Shown here in pieces: positions 20,001 to 27,746 of a DNA stretch of 64,000 nt (within the stretch, counting starts at the first letter, position 1; every line of letters begins with the position of its first letter). The stretch covers positions 2,480,001 through 2,544,000 of the forward strand of contig NZ_CP011504.1 of the NCBI RefSeq assembly GCF_001028665.1, given 5' to 3'. Position numbers and translations under genes: made by a program. Below the pieces are notes generated by a model. It searched no databases. It saw nothing but the letters and a program-made list of their open reading frames with translations, and had not been told where the DNA came from. The DNA is from Burkholderia pyrrocinia. GTDB taxonomy: Bacteria; Pseudomonadota; Gammaproteobacteria; Burkholderiales; Burkholderiaceae.

Positions 20001-20036
20001 TCGCTTCGCTTTGTTGTCTTTGTCGTACTGCTTCAT
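14001..20036 (-). CDS. Bacterial alpha-2-macroglobulin family protein (YfhM/ECAM-like)
   Basis: Periplasmic protease-trapping protein, about 2011 aa. It has an N-terminal membrane/signal segment (W-R-I-G-A-V-A-A-L-G-G-A-A-A-L-S-L) without a lipobox Cys, then repeated macroglobulin (MG) domains, and the thioester motif C-L-E-Q at residues about 1525-1528, which in this family traps attacking proteases covalently. The thioester domain and receptor-like domain follow. The ATG at 20036 was preferred to an upstream in-frame GTG. It is about 350 residues longer than E. coli YfhM; residues about 845-872 form an Asp/Ser/Asn-rich low-complexity insert. It forms a two-gene operon with pbpC. Confidence 0.94.
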   Translation of the reverse strand: MKQYDKDNKAKRTNHTTRLLWRIGAVAALGGAAALSLHALAARTVSVSPQGTVTEVRQTVVKFDEPMVAFGSASAPNPARVTCNDSTAARGQGHWLDDKTWVYDFENDLPPGVRCSVALNDTLRSVAGNAASGPRRFTFQTGGPFPVNVRPGSREIEERQVFVLKLNGPAEPRSALANIWCEAAGIGNRIPVTAADDDTRNALLDHFGLKKEAARVLTLSCSQALPASAKMQLVYGKGVASPSGIANETERRFDFTVRAPFAASFSCERENAKAPCTPLRPLTLSFNAPISRKNADAIKLRGPDGSLSPTFAADDHSEEVTTVTFNPPLPAQAGLTIELPSGLRDVTDRALSNADLFPLATRTAPMPPLAKFSSGTFGIVERFAEPDTPALVPVTLRNVEADLHIAGLNAGGAQFANLKVENDTAIRQWMRTVDRFDNWSMTAGSIDSQIPGLLQRKGQHPVYVPLEAGEKQPAPQNRRIDVRSLSLLKGEPGAQALTLPQADPKTLRPFEIVGVPIDKPGFYVLELASPALGRSLLAKPSSMYVRTTVLVTNLGVHLKQGRENNLVWVTTLDKGKPVPNAQIRVSDCNGDEIAAGKTDAQGLLKIDGQFEPKHECRSSERFDDYFVSARVDDPKTGPDMAFVSSGWNRGIESWRFNVPTDTDSAPTVRAHTVFDRTLLRAGETVSMKHFIRSETLQSLAFPSQYPTRVTIRHLGTGQTYKLPLTWAADHSADSQFTLPPAAKLGEYSVELEGGPEDAPTATYYSGSFRVEAFRLPVLKGSIGARDAQKSPLVAVKEAPLAVQIDYVSGGGASNLPVQVSALMKWASPPFADRFEDFSFTPYRPDKSDGNADDDSQDGDNASSSNNDPDATKLIADKLPLTLDRNGAGSVTLKGLPDVDAPKRIALEATFADPNGEVQTIRGDTILWPAAVVTGIKAGRWVSVGQRVPVQALAVDLQGKPRASVPIEIKGVAHITTSSRKRMVGGFYAYDNKSDTRDLGVLCSGKTDDKGRMACDATLEQAGNIQLIAVAKDGDGRTSNASTSVWVTREDELWFGGDNTDRIDVIPEKTSYEPGETARFQVRMPFRYATALVAVERGGVMETHIVELNGKNPTVDLKVGESWGPNVYVSVLALRGRIREVPWYSFFTWGWKAPVEWARAFWREGRHYEAPTAFVDLSKPAFRYGLGEIKVGTGVHRLGVTVTTDATRYTVRSKAQAHVKVTLPNGQPAPAGTQIAVAAVDEALLELMPNNSWDLLDAMLRRRAYGIETATAQMEIVGRRHFGRKAVPAGGGGGSAPTRELFDTLLLWNPRVALDANGSATVDVPLNDALTRFRIVAIAAVGPDRFGTGSTSIRSTQDLQLISGLPPLVREGDAFRAQVTLRNTTDRAMQVVVTPRVTGLDVAPQTVSLAANTATEVAWTITVPEQALDAAGALNWRIEAAEQGGKRAADALAVAQKVVPALPVTVQQATLAQVDGTLTVPVSAPAGAASNAQGAPRGGIAVSLQSKLADGLPGVRRWFERYPYRCLEQQASRAIGLRDPAQWQALVARMPVYLDSDGLASYFPPPSDNSHYGSPTLSSYLLVLSDEASRADPRFALPEDLRTQLEAGLARFVDGRLERNAWAPRQDRDLRKLAAIEALSRYGAAQGRMLGSIEIAPNQWPTSAVIDYHAILTRVKDIPQRDEKRAQVEQILRARLTYQGTQLVFSTARDDDLWWLMTSNETNAARLAMEFAGDPAWKDEMPRVTAGLLALQRQGAWQTTTSNALGLLAVERFSRTYESTPVSGATKVALGGAERSISWSQAPAPADTPASATAATRAAAARSVLMPWPRASQAPATLSVTQEGTGRPWATVESLAAVPLRAPFAAGYRITKTVTPVSPAVKGVLTRGDVVRVHLDIDAQSDMTWVVVNDPIPSGATILGSGLGRDSEAATQGEKTPDGAWPAFIERDFDGYRAYYDYLPKGKFSVEYTVRLNNVGTFGLPPTRVEALYAPSVYGLWPNPPMTVKPADAGKQ

Positions 20037-20346
20037 CGCTCGATTGCCCTCGGAGGGAAGCTTTCTGTTTGATTGCACGCGATTCTAACCGACGGTCATG
20101 CGCACGCATCGTCGCGCGCAGTCGCAGTGTGTCGCCGGCATGCGACACCGGTGCGTCCGCCGCAGATTTGTCGCGTCGACGACACAAAAATGAAGCGAAA
20201 TGTCGATTGTCTCGGATTGCGGAACATTTAATGGACTATAAAAAGATTGTTCGATCCGATTTGTGCGCGTACATTTCAGGTCCGCGCCAATGTTTGAGAA
20301 ATATCAAGCGTGGTTTTCCCGAATCCGGTGTTCGAGAGAAGGAAAC
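20037..20346. other. AT-richer divergent promoter region (macroglobulin / glucose dehydrogenase)
   Basis: 310 bp without a gene between two divergent operons. The part near 20180-20300 is clearly richer in A/T than its surroundings and contains TATAAA at 20237-20242 on the plus strand, a plausible -10 for the dehydrogenase operon; no well-spaced -35 stands out. Confidence 0.45.
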
Positions 20347-20853
20347 ATGCACAACGACAACACCCCCCACTCGCGTCGCGATGGCGACGCAGCCGCAACC
20401 GGCATCACGCGGCGTCAATGGCTGCAGGGCGCACTGGCGCTGACGGCGGCGGGCCTCACGGGCTCGCTGGCGTTGCGGGCCCTGGCCGACGATCCCGGCA
20501 CCGCGCCGCTCGATACGTTCATGACGCTCTCCGAAGCATTGACCGGCAAGAAAGGGCTGAGTCGCGTGCTCGGCCAGCGCTTCCTGCAGGCATTGCAGAA
20601 GGGCTCGTTCAAGACGGCCGACAGCCTGCCGCAACTCGCCGGCGCACTCGTGTCCGGCTCGCTGAATCCCGATCAGGAAGCGCTCGCGCTGAAGATTCTT
20701 GAAGCGTGGTATCTCGGCATCGTCGACAACGTCGTGATTACCTACGAAGAAGCATTAATGTTCAGCGTCGTATCCGATACGCTCGTGATCCCTTCGTATT
20801 GCCCCAACAAACCCGGCTTCTGGGCCGACAAACCGATCGAGAGGCAAGCCTGA
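20347..20853 (+). CDS. FAD-dependent glucose dehydrogenase, gamma (small, Tat-exported) subunit
   Basis: Small subunit of the membrane-bound FAD dehydrogenase, 168 aa, exactly the size known for the B. cepacia enzyme. The N-terminus carries a twin-arginine signal (T-R-R-Q-W-L-Q-G-A-L-A-L-T, residues about 20-32); the folded gamma-alpha complex is exported together because the alpha subunit has no signal of its own. The rest is helical and belongs to the sorbitol/gluconate dehydrogenase small-subunit family. AAGGA lies just before the ATG at 20347. Its stop overlaps the start of alpha (TGATG at 20851-20855), so the pair is translationally coupled. Confidence 0.95.
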   Translation: MHNDNTPHSRRDGDAAATGITRRQWLQGALALTAAGLTGSLALRALADDPGTAPLDTFMTLSEALTGKKGLSRVLGQRFLQALQKGSFKTADSLPQLAGALVSGSLNPDQEALALKILEAWYLGIVDNVVITYEEALMFSVVSDTLVIPSYCPNKPGFWADKPIERQA

Positions 20854-22472
20854 TGGCCGATACCGATACGCAAAAGGCCGACGTCGTCGTCGTCGGCTCG
20901 GGTGTCGCAGGCGCGATCGTGGCACACCAGCTCGCGATGGCGGGCAAGTCGGTGATCCTGCTGGAAGCCGGCCCGCGCATGCCGCGCTGGGAAATCGTCG
21001 AGCGCTTTCGCAACCAGCTCGACAAGACCGATTTCATGGCGCCGTACCCGTCGAGCCCGTGGGCGCCGCATCCGGAATACGGCCCGCCGAACGACTACCT
21101 GGTCCTGAAGGGCGAGCACAAGTTCAACTCGCAGTACATCCGCGCGGTGGGCGGCACGACGTGGCACTGGGCCGCGTCGGCGTGGCGCTTCATCCCGAAC
21201 GACTTCAAGATGAAGACCGTGTACGGCGTCGGCCGCGACTGGCCGATCCAGTACGATGACCTCGAGCATTACTACCAGCGCGCGGAGGAAGAACTCGGCG
21301 TGTGGGGCCCGGGCCCCGAGGAAGACCTGTACTCGCCGCGCAAGGAGCCGTACCCGATGCCGCCGCTGCCGTTGTCGTTCAACGAGCAGACGATCAAGAG
21401 CGCGCTCAACGGTTATGACCCGAAGTTCCACGTGGTGACCGAGCCGGTCGCGCGCAACAGCCGCCCGTACGACGGCCGGCCAACCTGTTGCGGGAACAAC
21501 AATTGCATGCCGATCTGCCCGATCGGCGCGATGTACAACGGGATCGTGCACGTCGAGAAGGCCGAGCAGGCCGGCGCGAAGCTGATCGAGAACGCGGTCG
21601 TCTACAAGCTCGAGACCGGGCCGGACAAGCGCATTACCGCGGCGGTCTACAAGGACAAGTCGGGCGCCGACCATCGCGTCGAAGGCAAGTACTTCGTGGT
21701 GGCCGCGAACGGCATCGAGACGCCGAAGATCCTGTTGATGTCGGCGAACCGCGATTTCCCGAACGGCGTCGCGAACAGCTCCGACATGGTCGGCCGCAAC
21801 CTGATGGACCACCCGGGCACCGGCGTGTCGTTCTACGCGAACGAGAAGCTGTGGCCGGGCCGCGGCCCGCAGGAGATGACGTCGCTGATCGGTTTCCGCG
21901 ACGGCCCGTTCCGCGCGACCGAAGCCGCGAAGAAGATCCACCTGTCGAACATGTCGCGCATCAACCAGGAGACGCAGAAGATCTTCAAGGGCGGCAAGCT
22001 GATGAAGCCCGAGGAGCTCGACGCGCAGATTCGCGACCGTTCCGCGCGCTACGTGCAGTTCGACTGCTTCCACGAAATCCTGCCGCAACCCGAGAACCGC
22101 ATCGTGCCGAGCAAGACGGCCACCGACGCGATCGGCATCCCGCGCCCCGAGATCACGTACGCGATCGACGACTACGTGAAGCGCGGCGCCGTGCACACGC
22201 GCGAGGTCTACGCGACGGCCGCGAAGGTGCTGGGCGGCACCGAAGTCGTCTTCAACGACGAGTTCGCGCCGAACAACCACATCACGGGCGCGACGATCAT
22301 GGGCGCGGATGCACGCGACTCGGTCGTCGACAAGGACTGCCGCACGTTCGACCATCCGAACCTGTTCATATCGAGCAGCTCGACGATGCCGACCGTCGGT
22401 ACGGTGAACGTGACGCTGACGATCGCGGCGCTCGCGCTGCGGATGTCGGACACGCTGAAGAAGGAAGTCTGA
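20853..22472 (+). CDS. FAD-dependent glucose dehydrogenase, alpha (catalytic) subunit
   Basis: GMC-type flavoprotein oxidising glucose at C1 in the periplasm, 539 aa as in the B. cepacia enzyme. The FAD-binding Rossmann motif V-V-V-G-S-G-V-A-G-A-I-V is near the N-terminus. Cysteines 212, 213, 218 and 222 (C-C-G-N-N-N-C-M-P-I-C) are the iron-sulfur ligands that pass electrons to the cytochrome subunit. His476 (N-N-H-I-T-G) is the GMC active-site histidine, and the C-terminal G-T-V-N-V-T-L block completes the active site. No signal peptide: it is exported with the gamma subunit. Third-gene spacing is 2 bp. Confidence 0.97.
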   Translation: MADTDTQKADVVVVGSGVAGAIVAHQLAMAGKSVILLEAGPRMPRWEIVERFRNQLDKTDFMAPYPSSPWAPHPEYGPPNDYLVLKGEHKFNSQYIRAVGGTTWHWAASAWRFIPNDFKMKTVYGVGRDWPIQYDDLEHYYQRAEEELGVWGPGPEEDLYSPRKEPYPMPPLPLSFNEQTIKSALNGYDPKFHVVTEPVARNSRPYDGRPTCCGNNNCMPICPIGAMYNGIVHVEKAEQAGAKLIENAVVYKLETGPDKRITAAVYKDKSGADHRVEGKYFVVAANGIETPKILLMSANRDFPNGVANSSDMVGRNLMDHPGTGVSFYANEKLWPGRGPQEMTSLIGFRDGPFRATEAAKKIHLSNMSRINQETQKIFKGGKLMKPEELDAQIRDRSARYVQFDCFHEILPQPENRIVPSKTATDAIGIPRPEITYAIDDYVKRGAVHTREVYATAAKVLGGTEVVFNDEFAPNNHITGATIMGADARDSVVDKDCRTFDHPNLFISSSSTMPTVGTVNVTLTIAALALRMSDTLKKEV

Positions 22473-22474
22473 CC

Positions 22475-23752
22475 GTGCGGAAATCTACTCTCACCTTCCT
22501 CCTCGCCGGCTGCCTCGCGCTGCCGGGTCTCGCGCGCGCGGCCGACGCGGCCGATCCGGCGCAGGTCAAGCGCGGCGAATACCTCGCGATCGCGGGCGAC
22601 TGCATGGCGTGCCACACCGCGAAGGGCGGCAAGCCGTTCGCGGGCGGCCTCGGGATGCCCGTGCCGCTGCTCGGCAAGATCTACACGAGCAACATCACGC
22701 CCGATCCCGATACGGGCATCGGCAACTGGACGTTCGACGATTTCGAGCGCGCGGTACGTCATGGCGTGTCGAAGAACGGCGACAACCTGTACCCGGCGAT
22801 GCCGTACGTGTCGTACGCGAAGATCGACGACGACGACGTGCAGGCGCTGTATGCGTACTTCATGCACGGCGTCGAACCGGTCAAGCAGGCGCCGCCGAAG
22901 AACGAGATCCCCGCGCTGCTGAGCATGCGCTGGCCGCTGAAGATCTGGAACTGGCTGTTCCTGAAGGATGGCGTGTACCAGCCGAAGCCGGCGCAGAGTG
23001 CCGAGTGGAACCGCGGCGCGTACCTCGTGCAGGGCCTCGCGCACTGCAGCACGTGCCACACGCCGCGCGGCATCGCGATGCAGGAGAAGTCGCTCGACGA
23101 GTCGGGCGGCGGTTTCCTGTCGGGCTCGGTGCTCGCGGGCTGGGACGGCTACAACATCACGTCCGACCCGAACGCGGGGATCGGCGGCTGGACGCAGCAG
23201 CAGCTCGTCCAGTACCTGCGCACCGGCAGCGTGCCGGGCGTCGCGCAGGCGGCCGGCCCGATGGCCGAGGCGATCGAGCACAGCTTCTCGAAGATGACGG
23301 AAGCCGACATCGGCGCAATCTCGACGTACATCCGCACGGTGCCGGCCGTCGCCAGCGGCGACGCGAAGCAGTCGCGCTCGTCGTGGGGCAAGCCGGCCGA
23401 GGACGGCCTGAAGCTGCGCGGTGTCGCGCTCACGTCGTCGGGCATCGATCCGGCGCGGCTCTACCTCGGCAACTGCGCGACCTGCCACCAGATGCAGGGC
23501 AAGGGCACGCCGGACGGTTATTACCCGCCGCTGTTCCACAACTCGACGGTCGGCGCACCGAATCCGACCAACCTCGTGCAGGTGATCCTGAACGGCGTGC
23601 AGCGCAAGGCCGGCAGCGAGGACGTCGGGATGCCGGCGTTCCGCCACGAGCTGTCGGATGCGCAGATCGCCGCGCTGACGAACTACCTGACCGGGCAGTT
23701 CGGCAATCCGGCCGCGAAGGTGACCGATCAGGACGTCGCGAAGCTGCGTTGA
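22475..23752 (+). CDS. FAD-dependent glucose dehydrogenase, beta subunit (tri-heme cytochrome c)
   Basis: Membrane-attached cytochrome c that takes electrons from the alpha subunit and delivers them to ubiquinone, 425 aa, the known size. It begins with GTG at 22475, 2 bp after the alpha stop, with a cleavable signal (K-S-T-L-T-F-L-L-A-G-C-L-A-L...A-R-A). Three heme-binding CxxCH motifs are present: C-M-A-C-H, C-S-T-C-H and C-A-T-C-H. The A in A-R-A-A-D suggests signal peptidase I cleavage; the Cys inside the signal does not form a good lipobox. Last gene of the three-subunit operon. Confidence 0.96.
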   Translation: MRKSTLTFLLAGCLALPGLARAADAADPAQVKRGEYLAIAGDCMACHTAKGGKPFAGGLGMPVPLLGKIYTSNITPDPDTGIGNWTFDDFERAVRHGVSKNGDNLYPAMPYVSYAKIDDDDVQALYAYFMHGVEPVKQAPPKNEIPALLSMRWPLKIWNWLFLKDGVYQPKPAQSAEWNRGAYLVQGLAHCSTCHTPRGIAMQEKSLDESGGGFLSGSVLAGWDGYNITSDPNAGIGGWTQQQLVQYLRTGSVPGVAQAAGPMAEAIEHSFSKMTEADIGAISTYIRTVPAVASGDAKQSRSSWGKPAEDGLKLRGVALTSSGIDPARLYLGNCATCHQMQGKGTPDGYYPPLFHNSTVGAPNPTNLVQVILNGVQRKAGSEDVGMPAFRHELSDAQIAALTNYLTGQFGNPAAKVTDQDVAKLR

Positions 23753-23942
23753 CGCGGCGCGCGACGGCGCAGCAGCGCAACATCGAAGAAGAGCAGCGTC
23801 GAACAAGAGGAGGAGCACAGCACATCGGGCGGACCCCGATGCCGGTTGTTGCAGAGCGGGGCGGGCGGTGCAGGCTGCCGCCCGTCCCGGTTCATTGGCA
23901 ATCCGGTGCGCCAGCCGCGCATCGTTTTCGTTGATCGATACC

Positions 23943-24362
23943 ATGACACCGAATCAACCGTTTCTCGCGTCCCAGCGCGATGTGCTGCTGCTGCTTTCCC
24001 GGATCCTGCTCGTGATCCTGTTCGTGATGTTCGGCTGGAAGAAGATCATCGACTTCCCCGGCACCATCGCGTTCATGGGTTCGGAAGGCGCACCCGCGCC
24101 GATCATGTCCGCCGCGATCTCCGTCGCGATGGAGCTGTTCGGCGGGATCGCGATCCTCGTCGGCTTCCAGACGCGCCCGCTCGCGCTGCTGCTTGCGCTG
24201 TATACGATCGGCACCGGCATCATCGGCCACCACTACTGGACGATGACGGGCGGCGAGCAGATCAACAACATGATTCATTTCTACAAGAACATCGCGATCA
24301 CGGGCGGCCTGCTCGCGCTCTGCGCAGCGGGCCCCGGACGTTTTTCGATCGATCGCGGATAA
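23943..24362 (+). CDS. DoxX-family inner-membrane protein
   Basis: A 139-aa protein with four hydrophobic segments and the DoxX-type first helix (L-S-R-I-L-L-V-I-L-F-V-M-F-G-W-K-K-I), followed by A-P-I-M-S-A-A-I-S-V-A-M-E-L-F-G-G, the family signature in helix 2. DoxX proteins are redox- or quinone-linked membrane subunits. It lies 190 bp after the glucose dehydrogenase operon and 63 bp before a porin on the same strand; a link with the quinone-reducing dehydrogenase is plausible but unproven. Nothing gene-like is in the 190-bp gap. Confidence 0.9.
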   Translation: MTPNQPFLASQRDVLLLLSRILLVILFVMFGWKKIIDFPGTIAFMGSEGAPAPIMSAAISVAMELFGGIAILVGFQTRPLALLLALYTIGTGIIGHHYWTMTGGEQINNMIHFYKNIAITGGLLALCAAGPGRFSIDRG

Positions 24363-24425
24363 ACAGGCCCGGGGCGCGCGCATGGGGCGCGCGCTGGAAG
24401 GTCGAGATTCCGAGGGGGCATCATT

Positions 24426-25529
24426 TTGCGACTCAAACATTTCGCATGGCTGATCGCGGCTGCGACGCCGGCAGCCGCTTTCGCACAAACGAGCGTGACG
24501 CTGTACGGCCGTGTCGACGGCGGCATCGAATACCTGAACCACATCGCCACACCGAACGGCAGCAAGTCGCGCTGGAGCGCGGAAAGCGGCGACTGGGGCA
24601 CCAGCATGTTCGGGCTGAAGGGCATCGAGGATCTGGGCGGCGGGCTGTCGACGGTCTTCAACCTCGAAACCGCGTTCCAGGTGATGAACGGCCAGACCGG
24701 CGGCGGCCGCATGTGGTCGCGGCGCGCGTATGTCGGGCTGAAGAGCGACACATGGGGCCAGCTGCAGGCCGGCCGCAACCTGTTCATCGACAGCGACGGC
24801 GTGTGGGAATTCGATCCGTTCGTCCAGCAGGCGTTTTCGTCGGCGTCGCTCGTGCGCGGCCGCAACTGGCAGCAAAGCAGCAACAACATCGAATATCACA
24901 GCCCGGTGATCGGCGGCTTCGACGTGCAGGCGCAATACGCGTTCGGCAACCAGTCGCGCGGCTTCAACTACGGCGCGGCCGACGATTTCGGCCGCTCGGA
25001 CGGGATCATGATCTCGTACCACTCGCCGGTGCTCGACGTGCGCGGCATCTACGACGAACTGCGCGACAACAACGGCAAGTTCAGCAACATCTTCACCGCG
25101 TCGCGCGAGTATTTCGTCGGCGCGAACGTGAAGGTGTCGAAGTTCAAGATCCAGGGCGCGTATACGCACTACCAGGCGCCGGACAGCCCGGCCGGCGTTG
25201 CCGATCGCGCGGATCACTACTGGCTCGGCGCGACCTACACCGCGACGCCGCAGTGGGCCGTGACGGGCGGCGGGTACTACGTGAAGGTCGGCAGCGGCGG
25301 CGGCGATGCGTCGCACGATCCGTCGGGCCACGCGATCATGTACGTGCTCGGCACCACGTACAACCTGTCGAAGCGCACGTTCCTGTACGGCACGGTCGCG
25401 TATGCACGCAACGGCGGCAACTCGAACTTCTCGCTGCTCGCGACGCCGCGCGATGCGACGTCGGGCACGAGCCCGCTGGCGGGCGAGTCGCAGACGGGGG
25501 CGTATGTGGGGATGATGCATACGTTCTGA
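24426..25529 (+). CDS. Gram-negative general porin (OmpC/Burkholderia type)
   Basis: Outer-membrane trimeric porin, 367 aa. A TTG at 24426 starts the best N-terminus: a signal peptide (R-L-K-H-F-A-W-L-I-A-A-A-T-P-A-A-A-F-A) cut before Q-T-S-V-T-L-Y-G-R-V-D-G-G, the canonical Burkholderia porin mature start. GAGGGGG upstream supports this start. Conserved blocks are F-G-L-K-G-I-E-D-L-G-G-G and A-Y-V-G-L-K-S, with the terminal H-T-F motif ending in the Phe required for barrel assembly. A strong terminator follows at 25547. Confidence 0.93.
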   Translation: MRLKHFAWLIAAATPAAAFAQTSVTLYGRVDGGIEYLNHIATPNGSKSRWSAESGDWGTSMFGLKGIEDLGGGLSTVFNLETAFQVMNGQTGGGRMWSRRAYVGLKSDTWGQLQAGRNLFIDSDGVWEFDPFVQQAFSSASLVRGRNWQQSSNNIEYHSPVIGGFDVQAQYAFGNQSRGFNYGAADDFGRSDGIMISYHSPVLDVRGIYDELRDNNGKFSNIFTASREYFVGANVKVSKFKIQGAYTHYQAPDSPAGVADRADHYWLGATYTATPQWAVTGGGYYVKVGSGGGDASHDPSGHAIMYVLGTTYNLSKRTFLYGTVAYARNGGNSNFSLLATPRDATSGTSPLAGESQTGAYVGMMHTF

Positions 25530-25546
25530 GCCGGGCAGCTACCAAG

Positions 25547-25586
25547 CAACGCACGGGCGGCAGTCGTCCGTGCGTTGTTGCGTTTA
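25547..25586 (+). terminator. Terminator of the porin gene
   Basis: Perfect 10-bp stem CAACGCACGG (25547-25556) with CCGTGCGTTG (25568-25577), 11-nt loop, followed by TTGCGTTT. It sits between the convergent porin and isochorismatase-like genes and may serve the plus-strand gene only. Confidence 0.75.
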
Positions 25587-25606
25587 CGGCGTGCGGTTGG
25601 TGGCGG

Positions 25607-26149
25607 TCAGAACCAGCAAGCCTCAGTCGTCATCAGCGTCGCGAACGGGCCATCGAGCGTCGCATTGTGATGCGCAACGATCCGCTCGGCCGGCAGTGCC
25701 GGCGTGTCCATGCAGGTGTGCGCGTCGGTCACGAGCACAGCGCGAAAGCCGAGATCGGCGGCGGCGCGACAAGTCGTATCGACGCAGTACTGCGTCTTCA
25801 TGCCGGTGACGACGAGTTCGCCGATGTTGGCCGCGCGAAGCCATTCGGCGAGGCGCGTGCCCGCGAAGCAGCTCGGGCGGGTCTTGTCGAACACGGTGTC
25901 GCGCGCGGGATCGATCGCGAGTTCCGGCAGCAGCGCGGCGAGCGGCGAATCGGGCGCGATCGGCGAACCGGTGGGACCGGTATGGCGCACCGCGAACACG
26001 GGCGCGCCGGCGTCGTGCGCGCGGCCAATCAGCCGATTGATGTTGGCGAGCACGCGCGCGCCGTCATGCGGGCGATCCGGGCCATGGAACAGCCCGACCT
26101 GCATGTCGACGACGAGCAGTGCGCGTTGCGGGGAAAGGACTTCGGACAT
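25607..26149 (-). CDS. Cysteine hydrolase of the isochorismatase family
   Basis: Cytoplasmic hydrolase, 180 aa. The Asp-Lys-Cys catalytic triad is visible: Asp in L-L-V-V-D-M-Q-V (about residue 15), Lys in F-D-K-T-R-P-S, and Cys in T-Q-Y-C-V-D-T-T-C. The family includes nicotinamidases, N-carbamoylsarcosine amidases and ureidoacrylate hydrolases; lacking metal-ligand motifs typical of nicotinamidase, it is not assignable further. It lies downstream of the MHS transporter / M20 hydrolase unit on the same strand but behind a probable terminator. Confidence 0.92.
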   Translation of the reverse strand: MSEVLSPQRALLVVDMQVGLFHGPDRPHDGARVLANINRLIGRAHDAGAPVFAVRHTGPTGSPIAPDSPLAALLPELAIDPARDTVFDKTRPSCFAGTRLAEWLRAANIGELVVTGMKTQYCVDTTCRAAADLGFRAVLVTDAHTCMDTPALPAERIVAHHNATLDGPFATLMTTEACWF

Positions 26150-26193
26150 CGCGTTTCTCCTGAATGACCGGTACAGGGACGGAGAAACGACAA

Positions 26194-26218
26194 GACCCCG
26201 TCCGGAACCGGCGGGGCC
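26194..26218 (-). terminator. Probable terminator after the M20/MHS operon
   Basis: On the minus strand a GC-rich stem, GGCCCCG-CCGG against CCGG-A-CGGGGTC with a TT loop, is followed by TTGTCGTTT. It lies between the MHS transporter stop (26385) and the isochorismatase-like start (26149). Confidence 0.6.
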
Positions 26219-26384
26219 TGTGAGGAATCGGTGGCGCTACGACCTTGCGCGCACTCGCCGCACGAGCCCGCCGAAGGCGGTCGTGCGCGTCGTGGTCAAA
26301 GAAGTGGTCGTGGTGTGGCGCATGGAGCGATCATGCATGATGCGCGCGCACCGCGTCAATCGCGTGCCGCGCATCGGCCGCCGC

Positions 26385-27704
26385 TCAGTCGAGCGACTTC
26401 CCGGCCTTTTCGTCCATGCAGCGTATCGCGAGCAGCGTGAACACGCCGCAGCCGATCGCATACCACGCGGGTGCATTCGGGTTGCCGGTCGCCGCGATCA
26501 GCCACGTGACGAAGAACTGCGCGAAGCCGCCGAAGATCGCGACGCCGACGCTGTACACGAGCGCGCCGCCGGTCGCGCGTACCGCACGCGGGAACAGTTC
26601 GCCGAGCATCGCTCCTGTTGCGCCGACGTTGATTGCGTGCACGATCGACAGCGCCGCGATGATCGACAGCAGCGACGTGGCACCCGGCCAGCGGTTCAGC
26701 GCGATGAACGCCGGGTAGATCGCGGCCATCAGCACGATGCGCGTCCACCAGACGATCCGGTTGCGCCCGTAGACGTCGGACAGATGGCCGCCGATCGGCG
26801 TCACGAGCATCAGGATCGCGCCGGCGACGCAGCCGGCCGTCATCGACAGCCAGGTCGGCAGGTGCAGCACCTGCACGCCGTAGATCGCCATGTAGAACAC
26901 GATGATGTAGTGGATCGACGTACCGCCGATCGTCACGCCGAGGCCCGCGAACACGGCCTTGCCGTGATGGCGCAGCACGTCGGCGAGCGGCAGCGACGCA
27001 ACCGGTTCGTCGTGCGCGGCGGCGGGCGCAGCGGCCGGCACTTCCTCGACGGTGCGGCGCAGCCAGTAGCCGAGCGGCACGAACAGCGTGCCGATGATGA
27101 ACGGCACGCGCCAGCCCCAGCTTTCGAGTTGCGCGGCATTCAGCGTCGATGTCAGCGCAACGCCGGTGAGTGCGCCCGCGAGCGCGGCGAGCCCCTGGCT
27201 CGAGAACTGGAACGATGCGTAGAAGCCGCGACGATGCTGCGGCGCCTGCTCGAGCAGCAGTGTCGTCGACGCGCCGACTTCGCCGCCCGACGCAAACCCT
27301 TGCAGCAGGCGCGCAAGCACGAGCAGCAGCGGCGCGGCGAAGCCGATCTGCGCGAAGGTCGGTGCCACCGCGATCATTGCGGTGCCGAGCGCCATCAGCA
27401 GCAGCGTCAGGATCATCGCCTTCTTGCGGCCGGCGCGGTCGGCGTACATGCCGATCACGAGCCCGCCGAGCGGCCGTGTGACGAAGCCGACGCCGAAGCT
27501 CGCGACCGCGAGCATCAACTGCCCGAACGACGAATGCACCGGGAAGAACAGCTTGCCGATCAGGATTGCGAAGAAGCTGTAGACGGTGAAGTCGTAGAAT
27601 TCGAGCGCGTTGCCGACGGCGGCGGCCGCGATCAGCCGGCGTTTCTTCGCGGCGGCGCGTGCATCGGCCGGCGTGCCGGCGAACGGAAGGGCAGACGTTT
27701 CCAT
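26385..27704 (-). CDS. MFS transporter of the metabolite:H+ symporter (MHS) family
   Basis: Twelve-segment inner-membrane symporter, 439 aa, importing an organic acid or zwitterion (family members carry citrate, proline/betaine, shikimate or alpha-ketoglutarate). MHS markers are N-A-L-E-F-Y-D-F-T-V-Y-S-F-F-A in helix 1, R-P-L-G-G-L-V-I-G-M-Y-A-D-R-A-G-R-K in loop 2-3, and R-L-L-Q-G-F-A-S-G-G-E-V-G in helix 4. It starts 42 bp after the M20 amidohydrolase, with which it forms an operon, so it may import that enzyme's substrate (inference). A GGGGGA lies before the ATG. Confidence 0.93.
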   Translation of the reverse strand: METSALPFAGTPADARAAAKKRRLIAAAAVGNALEFYDFTVYSFFAILIGKLFFPVHSSFGQLMLAVASFGVGFVTRPLGGLVIGMYADRAGRKKAMILTLLLMALGTAMIAVAPTFAQIGFAAPLLLVLARLLQGFASGGEVGASTTLLLEQAPQHRRGFYASFQFSSQGLAALAGALTGVALTSTLNAAQLESWGWRVPFIIGTLFVPLGYWLRRTVEEVPAAAPAAAHDEPVASLPLADVLRHHGKAVFAGLGVTIGGTSIHYIIVFYMAIYGVQVLHLPTWLSMTAGCVAGAILMLVTPIGGHLSDVYGRNRIVWWTRIVLMAAIYPAFIALNRWPGATSLLSIIAALSIVHAINVGATGAMLGELFPRAVRATGGALVYSVGVAIFGGFAQFFVTWLIAATGNPNAPAWYAIGCGVFTLLAIRCMDEKAGKSLD

Positions 27705-27746
27705 GGGGTTCCCCCGGTAAGCGCGAAACTGCGTGATGAAGGGCCG

